64,000 nucleotides of DNA from Pseudoalteromonas sp049257235 (GCF_049257235.1 NZ_JBMMUF010000005.1:241568-305567), one strand, 5' to 3'. Positions 45,688 through 55,297 are shown, counted from the first letter of the stretch. Notes: generated from the sequence alone by a model not told the origin. Made by a program: numbers and translations.

Positions 45688-47510
45688 GAAAACTATCACT
45701 TATCAGCGCCGCAGCCATACTCGCGTTTGGCAGCGCACAGGCAAATGCGCAACAAAGACAACTATTGTGGGGTGACACTCACTTACACACCTCATATTCA
45801 ATTGACGCCTATTTAATGGGCAACAAAACCGCCACGCCCGACACGGCATATCGCTTTGCTAAGGGCTTGCCCGTTGTGCATCCAGCGTCACAAGTTAAAG
45901 TGCGATTAAATGAGCCTTTAGACTTTTTAGTGGTCTCTGATCATGGCGAATACCTTGGTATTATCCAAAAGATCTTTGCCGGTGATCCGCTGCTTATGCA
46001 AACTGAAATTGGTCGCCGCTGGAATGAACTAGCCAAACAAGGCAAAGGCCGTGACGCCTACTTTGAAGCCGTAGGCCATGCCAACACAGGTGTGCCTTCT
46101 CCAGAATTACAACAAGATAAAATTCGTGCCAGCGTATGGTCAGAAATAGTCAGTGCCGCCCAGCGCCACAATGACCCGGGTCGATTCACTGCGTTCGTAG
46201 GATGGGAATGGAGTTCAATTACAGACGGTGCCAACTTACACCGTGTTGTTATCTCAGACGCAGATGCCACAAGCGCACAAACCTTCCTGCCCTACACGCT
46301 GTTTGACAGTGATAAGCCCGAAGACTTGTGGAAATGGCTAGATAAAACCGCAGCTGAAACTGGCGTTGACTTTGTTGCCGTGCCGCACAACTCAAACATC
46401 AGTAAAGGCTTGATGTTTCCGGTAGTCGATAGCTTTGGCAACCCAATCGACCGCAGCTATGCTCAGTCGCGTATGCGCTGGGAGCCTGTCGTCGAGGTTA
46501 CTCAAGTTAAAGGCGATTCAGAAACCCATCCATCACTGTCTCCTGACGATGAATTTGCAGGGTACGAGAAATTCGACAAAGTGATGCAAACAGGCGGAGC
46601 CAAAGGCGATGCAAGCAAAGAAGATGCCCAAGCCAACTACGTTCGCGCGGCTTTGAAGCGCGGCTTAGAGCTGGAGCAAAAAATGGGCGCTAACCCATAT
46701 AAATTTGGCATGATTGGCTCAACAGACTCACACACCGGTTTGTCTACGGCCGAAGAAGCCAATTTCTGGGGAAAAATGGCCATTGACTCAACGCCTGCGG
46801 CAACGCTTGACCCGACTAAAGTTGTGGTGCCACCTGATACCATAGGTGCAGACATGAGTGCCGCCGGTCTTGCCGCTGTATGGGCAGAAGAAAACACCCG
46901 CGAAGCTATCATGGCAGCGTTTAAGCGCAAAGAAGTGTACGCCACCACAGGGCCTCGCATGTCTGTACGACTGTTTGCAGGCTTTGACTTCAACGAAAAA
47001 GATGCCCAAGCGCCTAATTTAGCCGACATTGGTTATCAAAAAGGCGTGCCTATGGGCGGCGACTTACCCGCTGCTCCTAAAGCGAAACCGGTTAGCTTAT
47101 TAATTGAAGCTATGCGCGACCCGCGTTCGGGTACGTTGGATAGAGTACAGGTGATCAAGGGCGTTGTAGGCAAAGATGGTAAAGCCATTGAGCACGTTTA
47201 CAACGTAGCATGGGCTGGCGATCGTGAATTAGACGACAACGGCAAACTACCTGCAGTCGCCAACACCGTGAACACTGAAACCTTGCAATGGGATAACAGC
47301 GTAGGCGCAGACAAACTCACCACCGTGTGGAGTGACCCTGATTTCAACGCCGATGAGCGCGCCTTCTACTACGTACGCGTATTGGAAATCCCGACACCGC
47401 GTCACACACTCCGTGATGCTGTAGCGTTGGACGTAGAAAATCCAAGCAAGTATCCAGAAACCATTCAAGAGCGCGCTTACAGCTCGCCGGTGTGGTACTC
47501 CCCAAAATAA
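45684..47510 (+). CDS. DUF3604 family protein, PHP-like, secreted
   Basis: A 608-residue exported protein from the ATG at 45684, which overlaps the HupE-like stop as ATGA. Signal peptide: LSLISAAAILAFGSAQANA. The motif GDTHLHTSYSIDAY (His33, His35), then LDFLVVSDHGEYLG, VDFVAVPHNSN and IGSTDSHTGL resemble the metal-ligand motifs I to IV of PHP-domain hydrolases, suggesting a multi-metal hydrolase active in the periplasm. No substrate is established for DUF3604 to my knowledge. Last gene of the cluster; a strong terminator follows. Confidence 0.85.
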   Translation: MRKLSLISAAAILAFGSAQANAQQRQLLWGDTHLHTSYSIDAYLMGNKTATPDTAYRFAKGLPVVHPASQVKVRLNEPLDFLVVSDHGEYLGIIQKIFAGDPLLMQTEIGRRWNELAKQGKGRDAYFEAVGHANTGVPSPELQQDKIRASVWSEIVSAAQRHNDPGRFTAFVGWEWSSITDGANLHRVVISDADATSAQTFLPYTLFDSDKPEDLWKWLDKTAAETGVDFVAVPHNSNISKGLMFPVVDSFGNPIDRSYAQSRMRWEPVVEVTQVKGDSETHPSLSPDDEFAGYEKFDKVMQTGGAKGDASKEDAQANYVRAALKRGLELEQKMGANPYKFGMIGSTDSHTGLSTAEEANFWGKMAIDSTPAATLDPTKVVVPPDTIGADMSAAGLAAVWAEENTREAIMAAFKRKEVYATTGPRMSVRLFAGFDFNEKDAQAPNLADIGYQKGVPMGGDLPAAPKAKPVSLLIEAMRDPRSGTLDRVQVIKGVVGKDGKAIEHVYNVAWAGDRELDDNGKLPAVANTVNTETLQWDNSVGADKLTTVWSDPDFNADERAFYYVRVLEIPTPRHTLRDAVALDVENPSKYPETIQERAYSSPVWYSPK

Positions 47511-47525
47511 TATCAACCAAATAAC

Positions 47526-47553
47526 GAGGTGAGCCTGTGCTCACCTTTTTTTT
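47526..47553 (+). terminator. Rho-independent terminator after the DUF3604 gene
   Basis: GAGGTGAGC-CTGT-GCTCACC followed by eight T, 15 bases after the stop. Strong stem. Confidence 0.93.
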
Positions 47554-47712
47554 GCTCGCGTCTGGCTTAAATAGCCAACTTTCCCATGTTTGCATGACTT
47601 TTCCACCGAGATTGAACACGTTAGCAGGCAATTTACGCAAATATGAATTTCCTCAATTCTCAATTTAGCGTTTAATATGTAGAAAACTGTGTGACTTAAC
47701 GGAGCGCCATGC

Positions 47713-48819
47713 ATGGCAACTTCTTCTGGTTTGCTGTCATTTCAAAAGGTGTCAAAGAGCTTTGATCAATCCGACATTTTAAATGACTTCAACTTGGATA
47801 TTTTTGATGGTGAGTTCTTCACCATTTTAGGGCCTTCAGGCTGCGGTAAAACCACGGTTTTACGTTTAATTGCTGGCTTTGAATCACCTGATTCGGGGAT
47901 CATTGCTATCGACGGTCAAAACGTTAACCTCGTCCCTGCAGAGCAGCGCCCAGTCAACACCGTTTTTCAAAGCTATGCCCTGTTCCCGCATATGTCTGTG
48001 GCTGACAATGTTGGCTTTGGGTTAAAAATGTCGGGGGTTGCTAAAAGTGAACGAGAGCAACGTGTTCAACACGCCTTAGAGCTGGTCAAACTCAGCGGCT
48101 TTGAGAAGCGCATGCCAACGCAACTATCTGGCGGCCAAAAGCAGCGCGTTGCCATTGCCCGCGCCATTGTTATGCGCCCTAAGTTAATCTTGCTTGATGA
48201 GTCCTTATCAGCGCTGGATTACAAGCTGCGCCAACAAATGCAAATGGAGCTCAAACAAATCCAACGCCAACTAGGCGTTACCTTCGTGTACGTAACGCAC
48301 GACCAAGAGGAAGCCCTATCCATGTCTGACCGCATTCTTGTTATGAACAATGGTCAGGCTCAGCAAATTGGCACGCCTCGCGATATTTATGAGCAACCGG
48401 TCAATTTATTTGTGGCCCGTTTTATTGGCGAAATCAACGTGTTTGATGCCACCATTGTTAGCAAAACAGGTGAGTTTGCATATTTAGCTGAGATCCAAGG
48501 CGTGCAAAAGCAAGTGCACTGCAACCAAAAACTTGCTGAGGGCGACGAAGTACACGTTTTACTGCGCCCTGAAGACTTACGCATTGAATACGTTGAAGAT
48601 GCCCCCAATGATTCTGTGGGCTTTTTTGGCCACATTAAAGAGCGCAGTTATACCGGACAAACATTAGACTCACTCATTGAAGTGGCTAACAACCAAGAAA
48701 TTCGCGCCAGTGAATTCTTCAACGAAGATGATCCTGATTTCGACTATCGCATTGACCAAAAAGTGTGGATCAACTGGGTTGACGGTTGGGAGCACGTGAT
48801 TAAGAAGAGCGCTCTGTGA
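47713..48819 (+). CDS. potA: Spermidine/putrescine ABC transporter ATPase
   Basis: A 368-residue cytoplasmic ATPase of the polyamine importer. Walker A is GPSGCGKTTVLRLIAG (about residues 38-53), the signature LSGGQKQRVAIARAI and Walker B ILLDESLSALDYKLR, with the C-terminal TOBE domain about 280-360. The PVNTVFQSYALFPHMSV Q-loop is typical of PotA. Length and neighbours support PotA: the stop overlaps potB (TGATG), then potC and potD follow. Confidence 0.94.
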   Translation: MATSSGLLSFQKVSKSFDQSDILNDFNLDIFDGEFFTILGPSGCGKTTVLRLIAGFESPDSGIIAIDGQNVNLVPAEQRPVNTVFQSYALFPHMSVADNVGFGLKMSGVAKSEREQRVQHALELVKLSGFEKRMPTQLSGGQKQRVAIARAIVMRPKLILLDESLSALDYKLRQQMQMELKQIQRQLGVTFVYVTHDQEEALSMSDRILVMNNGQAQQIGTPRDIYEQPVNLFVARFIGEINVFDATIVSKTGEFAYLAEIQGVQKQVHCNQKLAEGDEVHVLLRPEDLRIEYVEDAPNDSVGFFGHIKERSYTGQTLDSLIEVANNQEIRASEFFNEDDPDFDYRIDQKVWINWVDGWEHVIKKSAL

Positions 48820-49679
48820 TGTTTTCTTTTCGTCGTGTGGTGATCACGCTCACCTTAACTTGGCTCAGTATCATGGTGTTGCTGCCGCACCTCTTGGTGC
48901 TCATTACCAGCTTTTTAACGCCCGATAGCCAGCACTTAGCGATTTGGCCCGCCTCCCTTGAAGGCTATCAAAAAGTCTTTCAGCCCATCTATTTAGATGT
49001 GTTTCTCAATAGCTTATGGTTGTCAGCTGTAGCGACCATACTGTGCCTGCTTATTGGCTACCCTTTTGCGTTTATCTTATCGCGGCAAAAGCCACTGACG
49101 CGCAACATTCTTTTGGTGCTCATGATGCTGCCATTTTGGACCAACAGCCTTATACGCACCTATGCCATTAAGCTCATTCTCGGGAAAAAGGGCCTGATCA
49201 ACACCCTGCTGTTAAACCTAGGGGTCATTGATGAACCTTTGAATATGCTCTACACCGAGTTTGCGGTGATTTTTGGTCTGGTTTATATCCTTTTACCATT
49301 TATGGTGCTGCCGCTTATTTCTAGCTTTGAAAAGCTCTCTGGCGATTATGTGGAAGCCGCAAAAGACCTATCTGCTAATGCCTTACAGCGCTTTTGGTAT
49401 ATCTATTTACCATTAACATCGCCAGGAATTGTCGCTGGGTGCTTAATTGTATTTTTACCAGCGATGGGTATGTTTTATGTTGCCGATATCCTCGGTGGCG
49501 CAACCAACTTACTGCTTGGCAACGTGATTAAAAACCAATTCTTAGTGGTGCGTGACTGGCCATTTGGCTCCGCATTCAGCATCAGTCTGATTGTGATCAT
49601 GGGACTGATGCTGCTTGCCTATTACAAAGCTAATCAGTTAGTGCAGCGCAAAGGAGGGCTCGATGACGAGGCTCTTTAA
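48819..49679 (+). CDS. potB: Spermidine/putrescine ABC transporter permease
   Basis: A 286-residue inner-membrane permease with six predicted helices. The EAA loop, where it contacts PotA, is YVEAAKDLSANALQRFWYIYLP...PGIVAG. Helix one begins at VVITLTLTWLSIMVLLPHLLV. Start ATG 48819 overlaps the potA stop by one base, and its end overlaps potC by 17 bases, indicating tight coupling. The MLPFWTNSLIRTYAIKLILG stretch is conserved in PotB. Confidence 0.93.
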   Translation: MFSFRRVVITLTLTWLSIMVLLPHLLVLITSFLTPDSQHLAIWPASLEGYQKVFQPIYLDVFLNSLWLSAVATILCLLIGYPFAFILSRQKPLTRNILLVLMMLPFWTNSLIRTYAIKLILGKKGLINTLLLNLGVIDEPLNMLYTEFAVIFGLVYILLPFMVLPLISSFEKLSGDYVEAAKDLSANALQRFWYIYLPLTSPGIVAGCLIVFLPAMGMFYVADILGGATNLLLGNVIKNQFLVVRDWPFGSAFSISLIVIMGLMLLAYYKANQLVQRKGGLDDEAL

Positions 49680-50436
49680 AGGCACCTTCTTAGCGGTAGT
49701 TTTTCTGTTCCTATATGCACCGATTGCGGTGTTGGTGGTGAACTCGTTCAATAAATCCAAGTATGGCCATAAATGGTCAGGCTTTTCATGGAAATGGTAT
49801 GAAAAGCTACTAGAAAACGACGCCTTACTCACCGCCTTTACCAACTCATTGACGATTGCGGTGCTAGCCGCCAGTGCGTCGGTGATTTTAGGCACCCTGA
49901 TAGCGTTGGCACTGTATCGCTATCAATTTAGGTTCAAACAAGCAGCGAGTACCTCGTTGTTCATCGTGATGATGTCACCGGACATCGTACTGGCAATTAC
50001 CTTTTTAGTGCTGTTCATGGTGCTAGGATTACAGCTTGGTTTTTGGACGTTACTGCTGGCACACACAACCTTCTGTTTACCGTTTGTAGTGATCACCATT
50101 TACGCACAGCTACGCGGTTTTGACCCTAATTTAGTTGAGGCTGCACAAGATTTAGGAGCCAGTGAACGCCAGTTTTTCACCCACATTATGCTGCCGTTAT
50201 TACTTCCTGCTATCGCAGCGTCATGGCTATTGAGTTTCACGCTAAGCTTGGATGATGTGATCATCAGCTCATTCGTAACAGGCCCAGAATATGAAGTACT
50301 GCCCATACGGGTATTTTCAATGGTAAAAGTGGGCGTTTCGCCAGAAGTAAATGTACTTGCCACCTTGTTACTCGCTTTTTCGGCGTTGTCGCTTATTGCG
50401 TTCAGCGCTTTAACTAGAAGGAAAAAATACGCATGA
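49663..50436 (+). CDS. potC: Spermidine/putrescine ABC transporter permease
   Basis: A 257-residue permease with six helices. The EAA loop is LVEAAQDLGASERQFFTHIMLPLL; YAPIAVLVVNSFNKSKYG and FTLSLDDVIISSFVTGPEYEVLP are typical PotC signatures. It overlaps potB by 17 bases and potD by four (ATGA). Confidence 0.94.
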   Translation: MTRLFKGTFLAVVFLFLYAPIAVLVVNSFNKSKYGHKWSGFSWKWYEKLLENDALLTAFTNSLTIAVLAASASVILGTLIALALYRYQFRFKQAASTSLFIVMMSPDIVLAITFLVLFMVLGLQLGFWTLLLAHTTFCLPFVVITIYAQLRGFDPNLVEAAQDLGASERQFFTHIMLPLLLPAIAASWLLSFTLSLDDVIISSFVTGPEYEVLPIRVFSMVKVGVSPEVNVLATLLLAFSALSLIAFSALTRRKKYA

Positions 50437-51467
50437 AGACTCTGCGCACCCTGATTGCTGCCACAGCGGCGTTAATGGCGGCTAACGCTTTCGCAGCGAA
50501 TAAAGTCGTGGTTTACAACTGGAGTGAGTATATTCCCGAAGATGTGGTTACTCAGTTCACTGAGGAAACAGGCATTGAAGTGGTGTATTCCACCTATGAA
50601 AGTAACGAGGTAATGTATTCCAAGTTGCAACTGCAAAAGAATAAAGGCTATGACGTTGTTGTGCCTTCAACTTACTACGTTGCCAAAATGGCCAAAGAGG
50701 GCATGCTACAAAAGCTAGACCCAACCAAGCTAAGCAATAAGAGCAACCTAGACCCACAACTGCTTAACAAAGAATACGATCCAAACAACCAATACAGTTT
50801 GCCGTATTTTTGGGGCTCGACGGGCATTGGTGTGAACAGTGAAGAAATGGATGAAACCACCATTACCAGCTGGGCACAACTGTGGGATCCAAAATACAAA
50901 AAGCAACTGCTGCTTACCGATGACGTGCGTGAAGTATTCCACATGGCCTTAGTGTTAAACGGCCACTCACCCAACACCACCAATCCAGACGAAATCAAGC
51001 AAGCCTACGAGCGCCTACAAAGCCTGATGCCAAACGTATTGGTGTTTAACTCTGATGCACCACGCGAACCCTATTTAGCGGGTGACGTAGCGCTTGGCAT
51101 GATTTGGAACGGCGAAGTGATGCTCGCACAAGAAGAAGACGACAGCCTCAAATACGTCTACCCAAAAGAAGGGGCCGTATTTTGGGTTGATAACTTTGTT
51201 ATCCCAGCGGGTGCTGAAAACGTGGACGAAGCACACGCGTTTATCAACTTCATGATGCGCCCAGACATCGCCAAAGCCTGTGTTGAATACGTGGGCTACG
51301 CCACGGCTAACAAAGCGGCATTGGAACTACTGGACGAAGAAACACGCACTAACCCAGTGATCTTCCCACCAGCGCAAATCATCGAACAAGGTGTATTCCA
51401 AACTGATGTAGGTGAAGCAATGGAGCTTTACAATCAGTACTGGGAAAAACTGAAAGTAGGCCAATAA
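50433..51467 (+). CDS. potD: Spermidine/putrescine periplasmic binding protein
   Basis: A 344-residue periplasmic binding protein with signal peptide (LRTLIAATAALMAANAFA). The PotD hallmarks are VVYNWSEYIPEDVVTQFTEETG, YESNEVMYSKLQ, YDVVVPSTYYVAKMAKEGML, GSTGIGVNSE and VFWVDNFVIPAGAENVDEAHAFINF, including the acidic and aromatic residues that bind polyamines. Last gene of potABCD, followed by a strong terminator. Confidence 0.95.
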   Translation: MKTLRTLIAATAALMAANAFAANKVVVYNWSEYIPEDVVTQFTEETGIEVVYSTYESNEVMYSKLQLQKNKGYDVVVPSTYYVAKMAKEGMLQKLDPTKLSNKSNLDPQLLNKEYDPNNQYSLPYFWGSTGIGVNSEEMDETTITSWAQLWDPKYKKQLLLTDDVREVFHMALVLNGHSPNTTNPDEIKQAYERLQSLMPNVLVFNSDAPREPYLAGDVALGMIWNGEVMLAQEEDDSLKYVYPKEGAVFWVDNFVIPAGAENVDEAHAFINFMMRPDIAKACVEYVGYATANKAALELLDEETRTNPVIFPPAQIIEQGVFQTDVGEAMELYNQYWEKLKVGQ

Positions 51468-51490
51468 GGCGTAACTGAGATGGTTTTGAA

Positions 51491-51522
51491 AAGGCTTAAC
51501 GCGCAAGGGTTAAGCCTTTTTT
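51491..51522 (+). terminator. Terminator of potABCD
   Basis: GGCTTAAC-(8-base loop)-GTTAAGCC followed by six T, 24 bases after the potD stop. A convergent gene lies beyond. Confidence 0.92.
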
Positions 51523-51546
51523 GTTATGGGTGTAGTAATGAGATAG

Positions 51547-52740
51547 TTAACAATACTGCCCGCACGCAAACCCGCAGCTCCATGCGTATTGGAAGTTATA
51601 GCCACCGAGCCAGCCGGTGACGTCGGTGACTTCACCGATGAAGTACAAGCCAGGTGCTTTTTTCGCTTCGAAAGTTTTTGAACTTAGTTCGTCGGTATCA
51701 ACCCCGCCTAACGTCACTTCCGCGGTGCGATATCCTTCTGTGCCGTTTGGTTTGATTTGCCAGTTGTGCAAATAGTCATGCAGCGCGGCGATTTGGCTGT
51801 GTGTGAGCTGATTAATATTGGCATCGGGTATGGCTTTGGTGTCGTGCAGCATTTCCACAAAGCGTTTAGGTAGAATCGTTGCCAAGGCATTTTTCAATGA
51901 CTTTTGCGCGCTTTGCTGGCGTTGTTGTTCTAACCACTCGGTGATATTTAACGTCGGAAGTAAGTTAATACTCACTGCCTGCCCTGCTCGCCAAAATGAG
52001 CTAATTTGCAAAATGGCGGGGCCAGATAAACCGCGGTGAGTAAACAGAATATTCTCTCTAAATTGCGTGCCACACTCGCTTGAAACCAAGCAATCAACAC
52101 TGATCCCTGAAAGGCCATCGAAACGGTCCTTATCGTGTTGATGCAGAGTAAATGGCACCAAGGCAGCCATGGTTGGCAACACTTTTAAGCCGAATTGCTC
52201 CGCAATTTTATAACCGATAGGTGTCGCGCCAAGTTTTGGCATGGTGAGACCACCGGATGCCACTACCAGCGACTCGCATGCATAAGTGTGCGTGCCTGTG
52301 GTGACAATATAGCCTTGCTCAGTTTGTTCAACGCTGATGACTTCGCTGCGCAATTGCACGCTCACGCCTGCCCATTCACACTCGGTCATAAGGATATCGA
52401 CGATGTCTTGGGCGCTGTTGTCACAAAATAACTGGCCAAGGGTCTTGTGGTGATATTGCAGGCCGTGGCGGTCAACCAAATCAATAAAGTCGCGCTGGGT
52501 GTAGCGGCTTAGGCATGATTTTACGAAGTGCGGATTGGCGCACAGGTAATTGTCAGGGCTGGCATTTTCGTTGGTAAAGTTACAACGCCCACCGCCACTG
52601 ATGAGGATTTTACGGCCTGGCTTTTTGCCCATATCAACAACCACGACATCACGGCCACGATACCCAGCTTGTGCTGCACACATCAAACCCGCAGCGCCGG
52701 CACCAATAATCACCACATCTTTTTTAATCACTGTAACCAC
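51547..52740 (-). CDS. BaiN/YhiN (HI0933) family flavoprotein oxidoreductase
   Basis: A 397-residue FAD-binding protein. The dinucleotide fold is DVVIIGAGAAGLMCAAQAG at the N-terminus, then VVDMGKKPGRKILISGGGRCNFTNEN (the HI0933 signature), VVASGGLTMPKLGATPIGY, VTLGGVDTDELSSKTFEAKK and LYFIGEVTDVTGWLGGYNFQYAWSCG at the C-terminus. The physiological substrate is unknown for the proteobacterial family. Start may be GTG 52740 or the GTG at 52731, which has GGGTGG just upstream. It converges with potD. Confidence 0.9.
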   Translation of the reverse strand: MVTVIKKDVVIIGAGAAGLMCAAQAGYRGRDVVVVDMGKKPGRKILISGGGRCNFTNENASPDNYLCANPHFVKSCLSRYTQRDFIDLVDRHGLQYHHKTLGQLFCDNSAQDIVDILMTECEWAGVSVQLRSEVISVEQTEQGYIVTTGTHTYACESLVVASGGLTMPKLGATPIGYKIAEQFGLKVLPTMAALVPFTLHQHDKDRFDGLSGISVDCLVSSECGTQFRENILFTHRGLSGPAILQISSFWRAGQAVSINLLPTLNITEWLEQQRQQSAQKSLKNALATILPKRFVEMLHDTKAIPDANINQLTHSQIAALHDYLHNWQIKPNGTEGYRTAEVTLGGVDTDELSSKTFEAKKAPGLYFIGEVTDVTGWLGGYNFQYAWSCGFACGQYC

Positions 52741-53111
52741 CCTTTGAAAAATCCACCGCTATTCTACCAAGGCCGACACCACAAAGATATTTTCGTCACA
52801 CGATAACACTCCCCATCCCCATTTAGCCTTCGCGCGCACCGGCAACAAATTAGAGTTATTACTCAACAAAACAAAGAGTTAAAAGACAAATAGTAAGGCT
52901 ATGCATTATTTTCAAAACTGATAAATAAATAATTTCCACACCTCATGAATAAGGATGAGTTCAGCTATTTTTACCCATTTATACGGCTGAATATAACATT
53001 TTGTACCCGCGTTATAATGAAATGTTATTTTTACATTATTTACATTTTATTTACCATTTCGCGGCAATTTGTATCAGTTTGGTACAAATATAAAAATAAA
53101 TGGGGGTCCAT
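52741..53111 (+). promoter_or_regulatory. AT-rich control region of the secreted protease
   Basis: This 371-base gap has no gene. Two perfect inverted repeats are visible: ATAACATTT (52993-53001) with AAATGTTAT (53020-53028), and ATTTGTA (53067-53073) with TACAAAT (53083-53089). A TATAAT lies inside the first (53013-53018). The second is about 25 bases upstream of the start codon. Reiterated TTTACATT stretches lie between. They could be regulator sites or mRNA hairpins; the sequence does not tell which. Confidence 0.4.
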
Positions 53112-55223
53112 ATGACAACTAGAAAAACGCTTTTAGCGCTCGCAATTCCAATGGCGCTAAGTTCATCAGCTGTGTTTGCAAATTCGCTGCAAGAAGTCGC
53201 AGCACCACAGCAGGCAAGTCTTGCGCAAACGCAAGCCAAGTTAAAAGGCCAATCGTCCGCAGCAACGCGATTCATCATTAAATACAAGAACACGCTTGAA
53301 TCTGGCGTTAATACTTCAGCAACAGCGGGCAAGGCACGTGCTCAGCAATTCGTAAATGGCTTTAAAGCAAATCGCGGCCAAGCCCGCGCACAATACGTGC
53401 GTGAAATGGCTCTGGCGAACCACCACGTAATTCGCACTGACAAGAAGCTATCAGCACTAGATGCACAACAATTTATGCAAGAGATGATGGCCAGTGGTGA
53501 GGTTGAATACATCGAAATCGACCAAATGCTACAACCATTTGCAACACCGAATGACCCTCGTTACAGCGACCAATGGCATTATTATGAGACCACCGCAGGC
53601 ATTAATGCCCCAGCAGCATGGGACTTTGCAACAGGTGCAGGTGTAACCGTAGCTGTACTTGATACGGGTTACCGCCCGCACACAGACTTAAATGCCAATA
53701 TTTTACCTGGTTATGACATGATCTCAGACACCTTCGTGGCAAACGATGGTGGCGGTCGTGACAGCGATGCCAAAGACCCAGGTGACGCGATTTCAGCCAA
53801 TGAGTGTGGGTATACCCACGGTGCACAAGGCTCAAGCTGGCATGGTACGCACGTAGCAGGCACAGTTGCAGCTGTTGCAAACAATGGCGAAGGGGTAACA
53901 GGCGTAGCGTATGACGCCAAAGTAGTTCCTGTGCGCGTACTAGGTAAGTGTGGTGGTTTAACATCGGATATCGCTGATGCAATCGTATGGGCATCAGGTG
54001 GTTCTGTTTCAGGCGTACCAGCAAATGCAAACCCAGCCGACGTGATCAACATGAGTTTAGGTGGTAGTGGTTCATGTAGCGCAACCACACAAAACGCGAT
54101 TAACCAAGCGCGTGCCAACGGCACTGCTATCGTCATTGCCGCGGGTAACGACAACGACAACTCGGCAAACTACAACCCTGGCAACTGTAGCGGTGTAATC
54201 AACGTAGCATCAGTGGGTCGTAACGGTGGTCGCGCGTACTACTCAAACTATGGTTCAAACATTGATGTAGCAGCGCCAGGTGGTGCACAAAGTTTCGCAA
54301 ATGACCCTGAGGGCATCTTATCGACTCACAATTCAGGTTCTACATCACCATCAAGTGACAGCTACCACTACTCACAAGGTACGTCGATGGCTGCGCCACA
54401 TGTTGCGGGTGTTGCGGCACTTATCAAGCAGGCAAAGCCTACGGCAACTCCTGATGAAATTGAAAGCATCTTAAAACAAACCACCAAGGGCTTTGGTGCA
54501 ACATGCACAAGCTGTGGTACAGGTATTGTTGACGCCGCAGCGGCTGTTGCACTTGCAGGCGGTGGTAGCACTCCACCACCTAGTGGCGGCAACGAGCTAA
54601 CCTCAGGACAAGCCATCACGAATCTAAGTGGCGCATCGGGTTCTGAGACAACGTACACCATGACGGTACCATCAGGGGCAAGCAACGTGACGTTTACTAC
54701 CAGTGGCGGCAGCGGCGACCTTGATATGTACGTAAAAGCAGGCAGTGCGCCAACAACCTCAAGCTATGATTGCCGTCCATATAAAAATGGCAATAACGAA
54801 ACCTGTAGTTTCGATAACCCAGCAGCTGGCACTTACTATGTGATGCTACGCGGTTATAGCGCTTATAGTGGTGCATCACTGCTTGGCGAAGTGACCACGG
54901 CAGGAACGGGCACAGGCACAGGTGGCGGCGGTACAGTGAGCGACATTTCAGCGTCACGTGGCCAATGGAAGCACTACACCCTAGATGTTCCAGCTGGCAT
55001 GAGTGTGCTGGACGTTGATATTGCAGGTGGCAGCGGTGATGCGGACTTATATGTTCGCTTTGGCGCGCAACCTACATCAAGTAGCTACGATTGTCGCCCT
55101 TATAAAGGCGGCAACACGGAAAGCTGTAGCTTTAATAATCCACAAGCAGGGACGTGGCATATTAGCATTTACGCATACCAGACATTCTCTGGTGTAACAC
55201 TTAATGCTCAATATAACCCGTAG
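53112..55223 (+). CDS. Secreted subtilisin-like serine protease with two PPC domains
   Basis: A 703-residue exoprotease (S8 family). Signal peptide (KTLLALAIPMALSSSAVFA), then an I9-type propeptide (about residues 50-140: ATRFIIKYKNTLES, VEYIEIDQMLQP). The catalytic triad is Asp in VAVLDTGYRPHTD, His in SSWHGTHVAGTVAA and Ser in GTSMAAPHVAGVAALIKQ. After a short linker (GGGSTPPPSGGN) there are two pre-peptidase C-terminal (PPC) beta-sandwiches, about 495-590 and 605-700, each with TSSYDCRPYK and a second Cys ten to eleven residues on. PPC domains are often trimmed after secretion. The ATG at 53112 has GGGGGT upstream. Ends at a strong terminator. Confidence 0.95.
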   Translation: MTTRKTLLALAIPMALSSSAVFANSLQEVAAPQQASLAQTQAKLKGQSSAATRFIIKYKNTLESGVNTSATAGKARAQQFVNGFKANRGQARAQYVREMALANHHVIRTDKKLSALDAQQFMQEMMASGEVEYIEIDQMLQPFATPNDPRYSDQWHYYETTAGINAPAAWDFATGAGVTVAVLDTGYRPHTDLNANILPGYDMISDTFVANDGGGRDSDAKDPGDAISANECGYTHGAQGSSWHGTHVAGTVAAVANNGEGVTGVAYDAKVVPVRVLGKCGGLTSDIADAIVWASGGSVSGVPANANPADVINMSLGGSGSCSATTQNAINQARANGTAIVIAAGNDNDNSANYNPGNCSGVINVASVGRNGGRAYYSNYGSNIDVAAPGGAQSFANDPEGILSTHNSGSTSPSSDSYHYSQGTSMAAPHVAGVAALIKQAKPTATPDEIESILKQTTKGFGATCTSCGTGIVDAAAAVALAGGGSTPPPSGGNELTSGQAITNLSGASGSETTYTMTVPSGASNVTFTTSGGSGDLDMYVKAGSAPTTSSYDCRPYKNGNNETCSFDNPAAGTYYVMLRGYSAYSGASLLGEVTTAGTGTGTGGGGTVSDISASRGQWKHYTLDVPAGMSVLDVDIAGGSGDADLYVRFGAQPTSSSYDCRPYKGGNTESCSFNNPQAGTWHISIYAYQTFSGVTLNAQYNP

Positions 55224-55250
55224 TTAACCCATAACTACTCCTACTAGCCA

Positions 55251-55280
55251 AAAAGGCCACTCAATGAGTGGCCTTTTTTT
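55251..55280 (+). terminator. Terminator of the protease gene
   Basis: AAAAGGCCACTC-AAT-GAGTGGCC followed by seven T. The A-tract on the other side may also end the convergent peroxiredoxin transcript. Confidence 0.94.
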
Positions 55281-55297
55281 ATATCCCATGCATGCTG

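Noticed and set aside
53711..54160. 149-residue antisense frame inside the protease gene
   Set aside because: Overlaps the catalytic domain coding region with no start signal; shadow.
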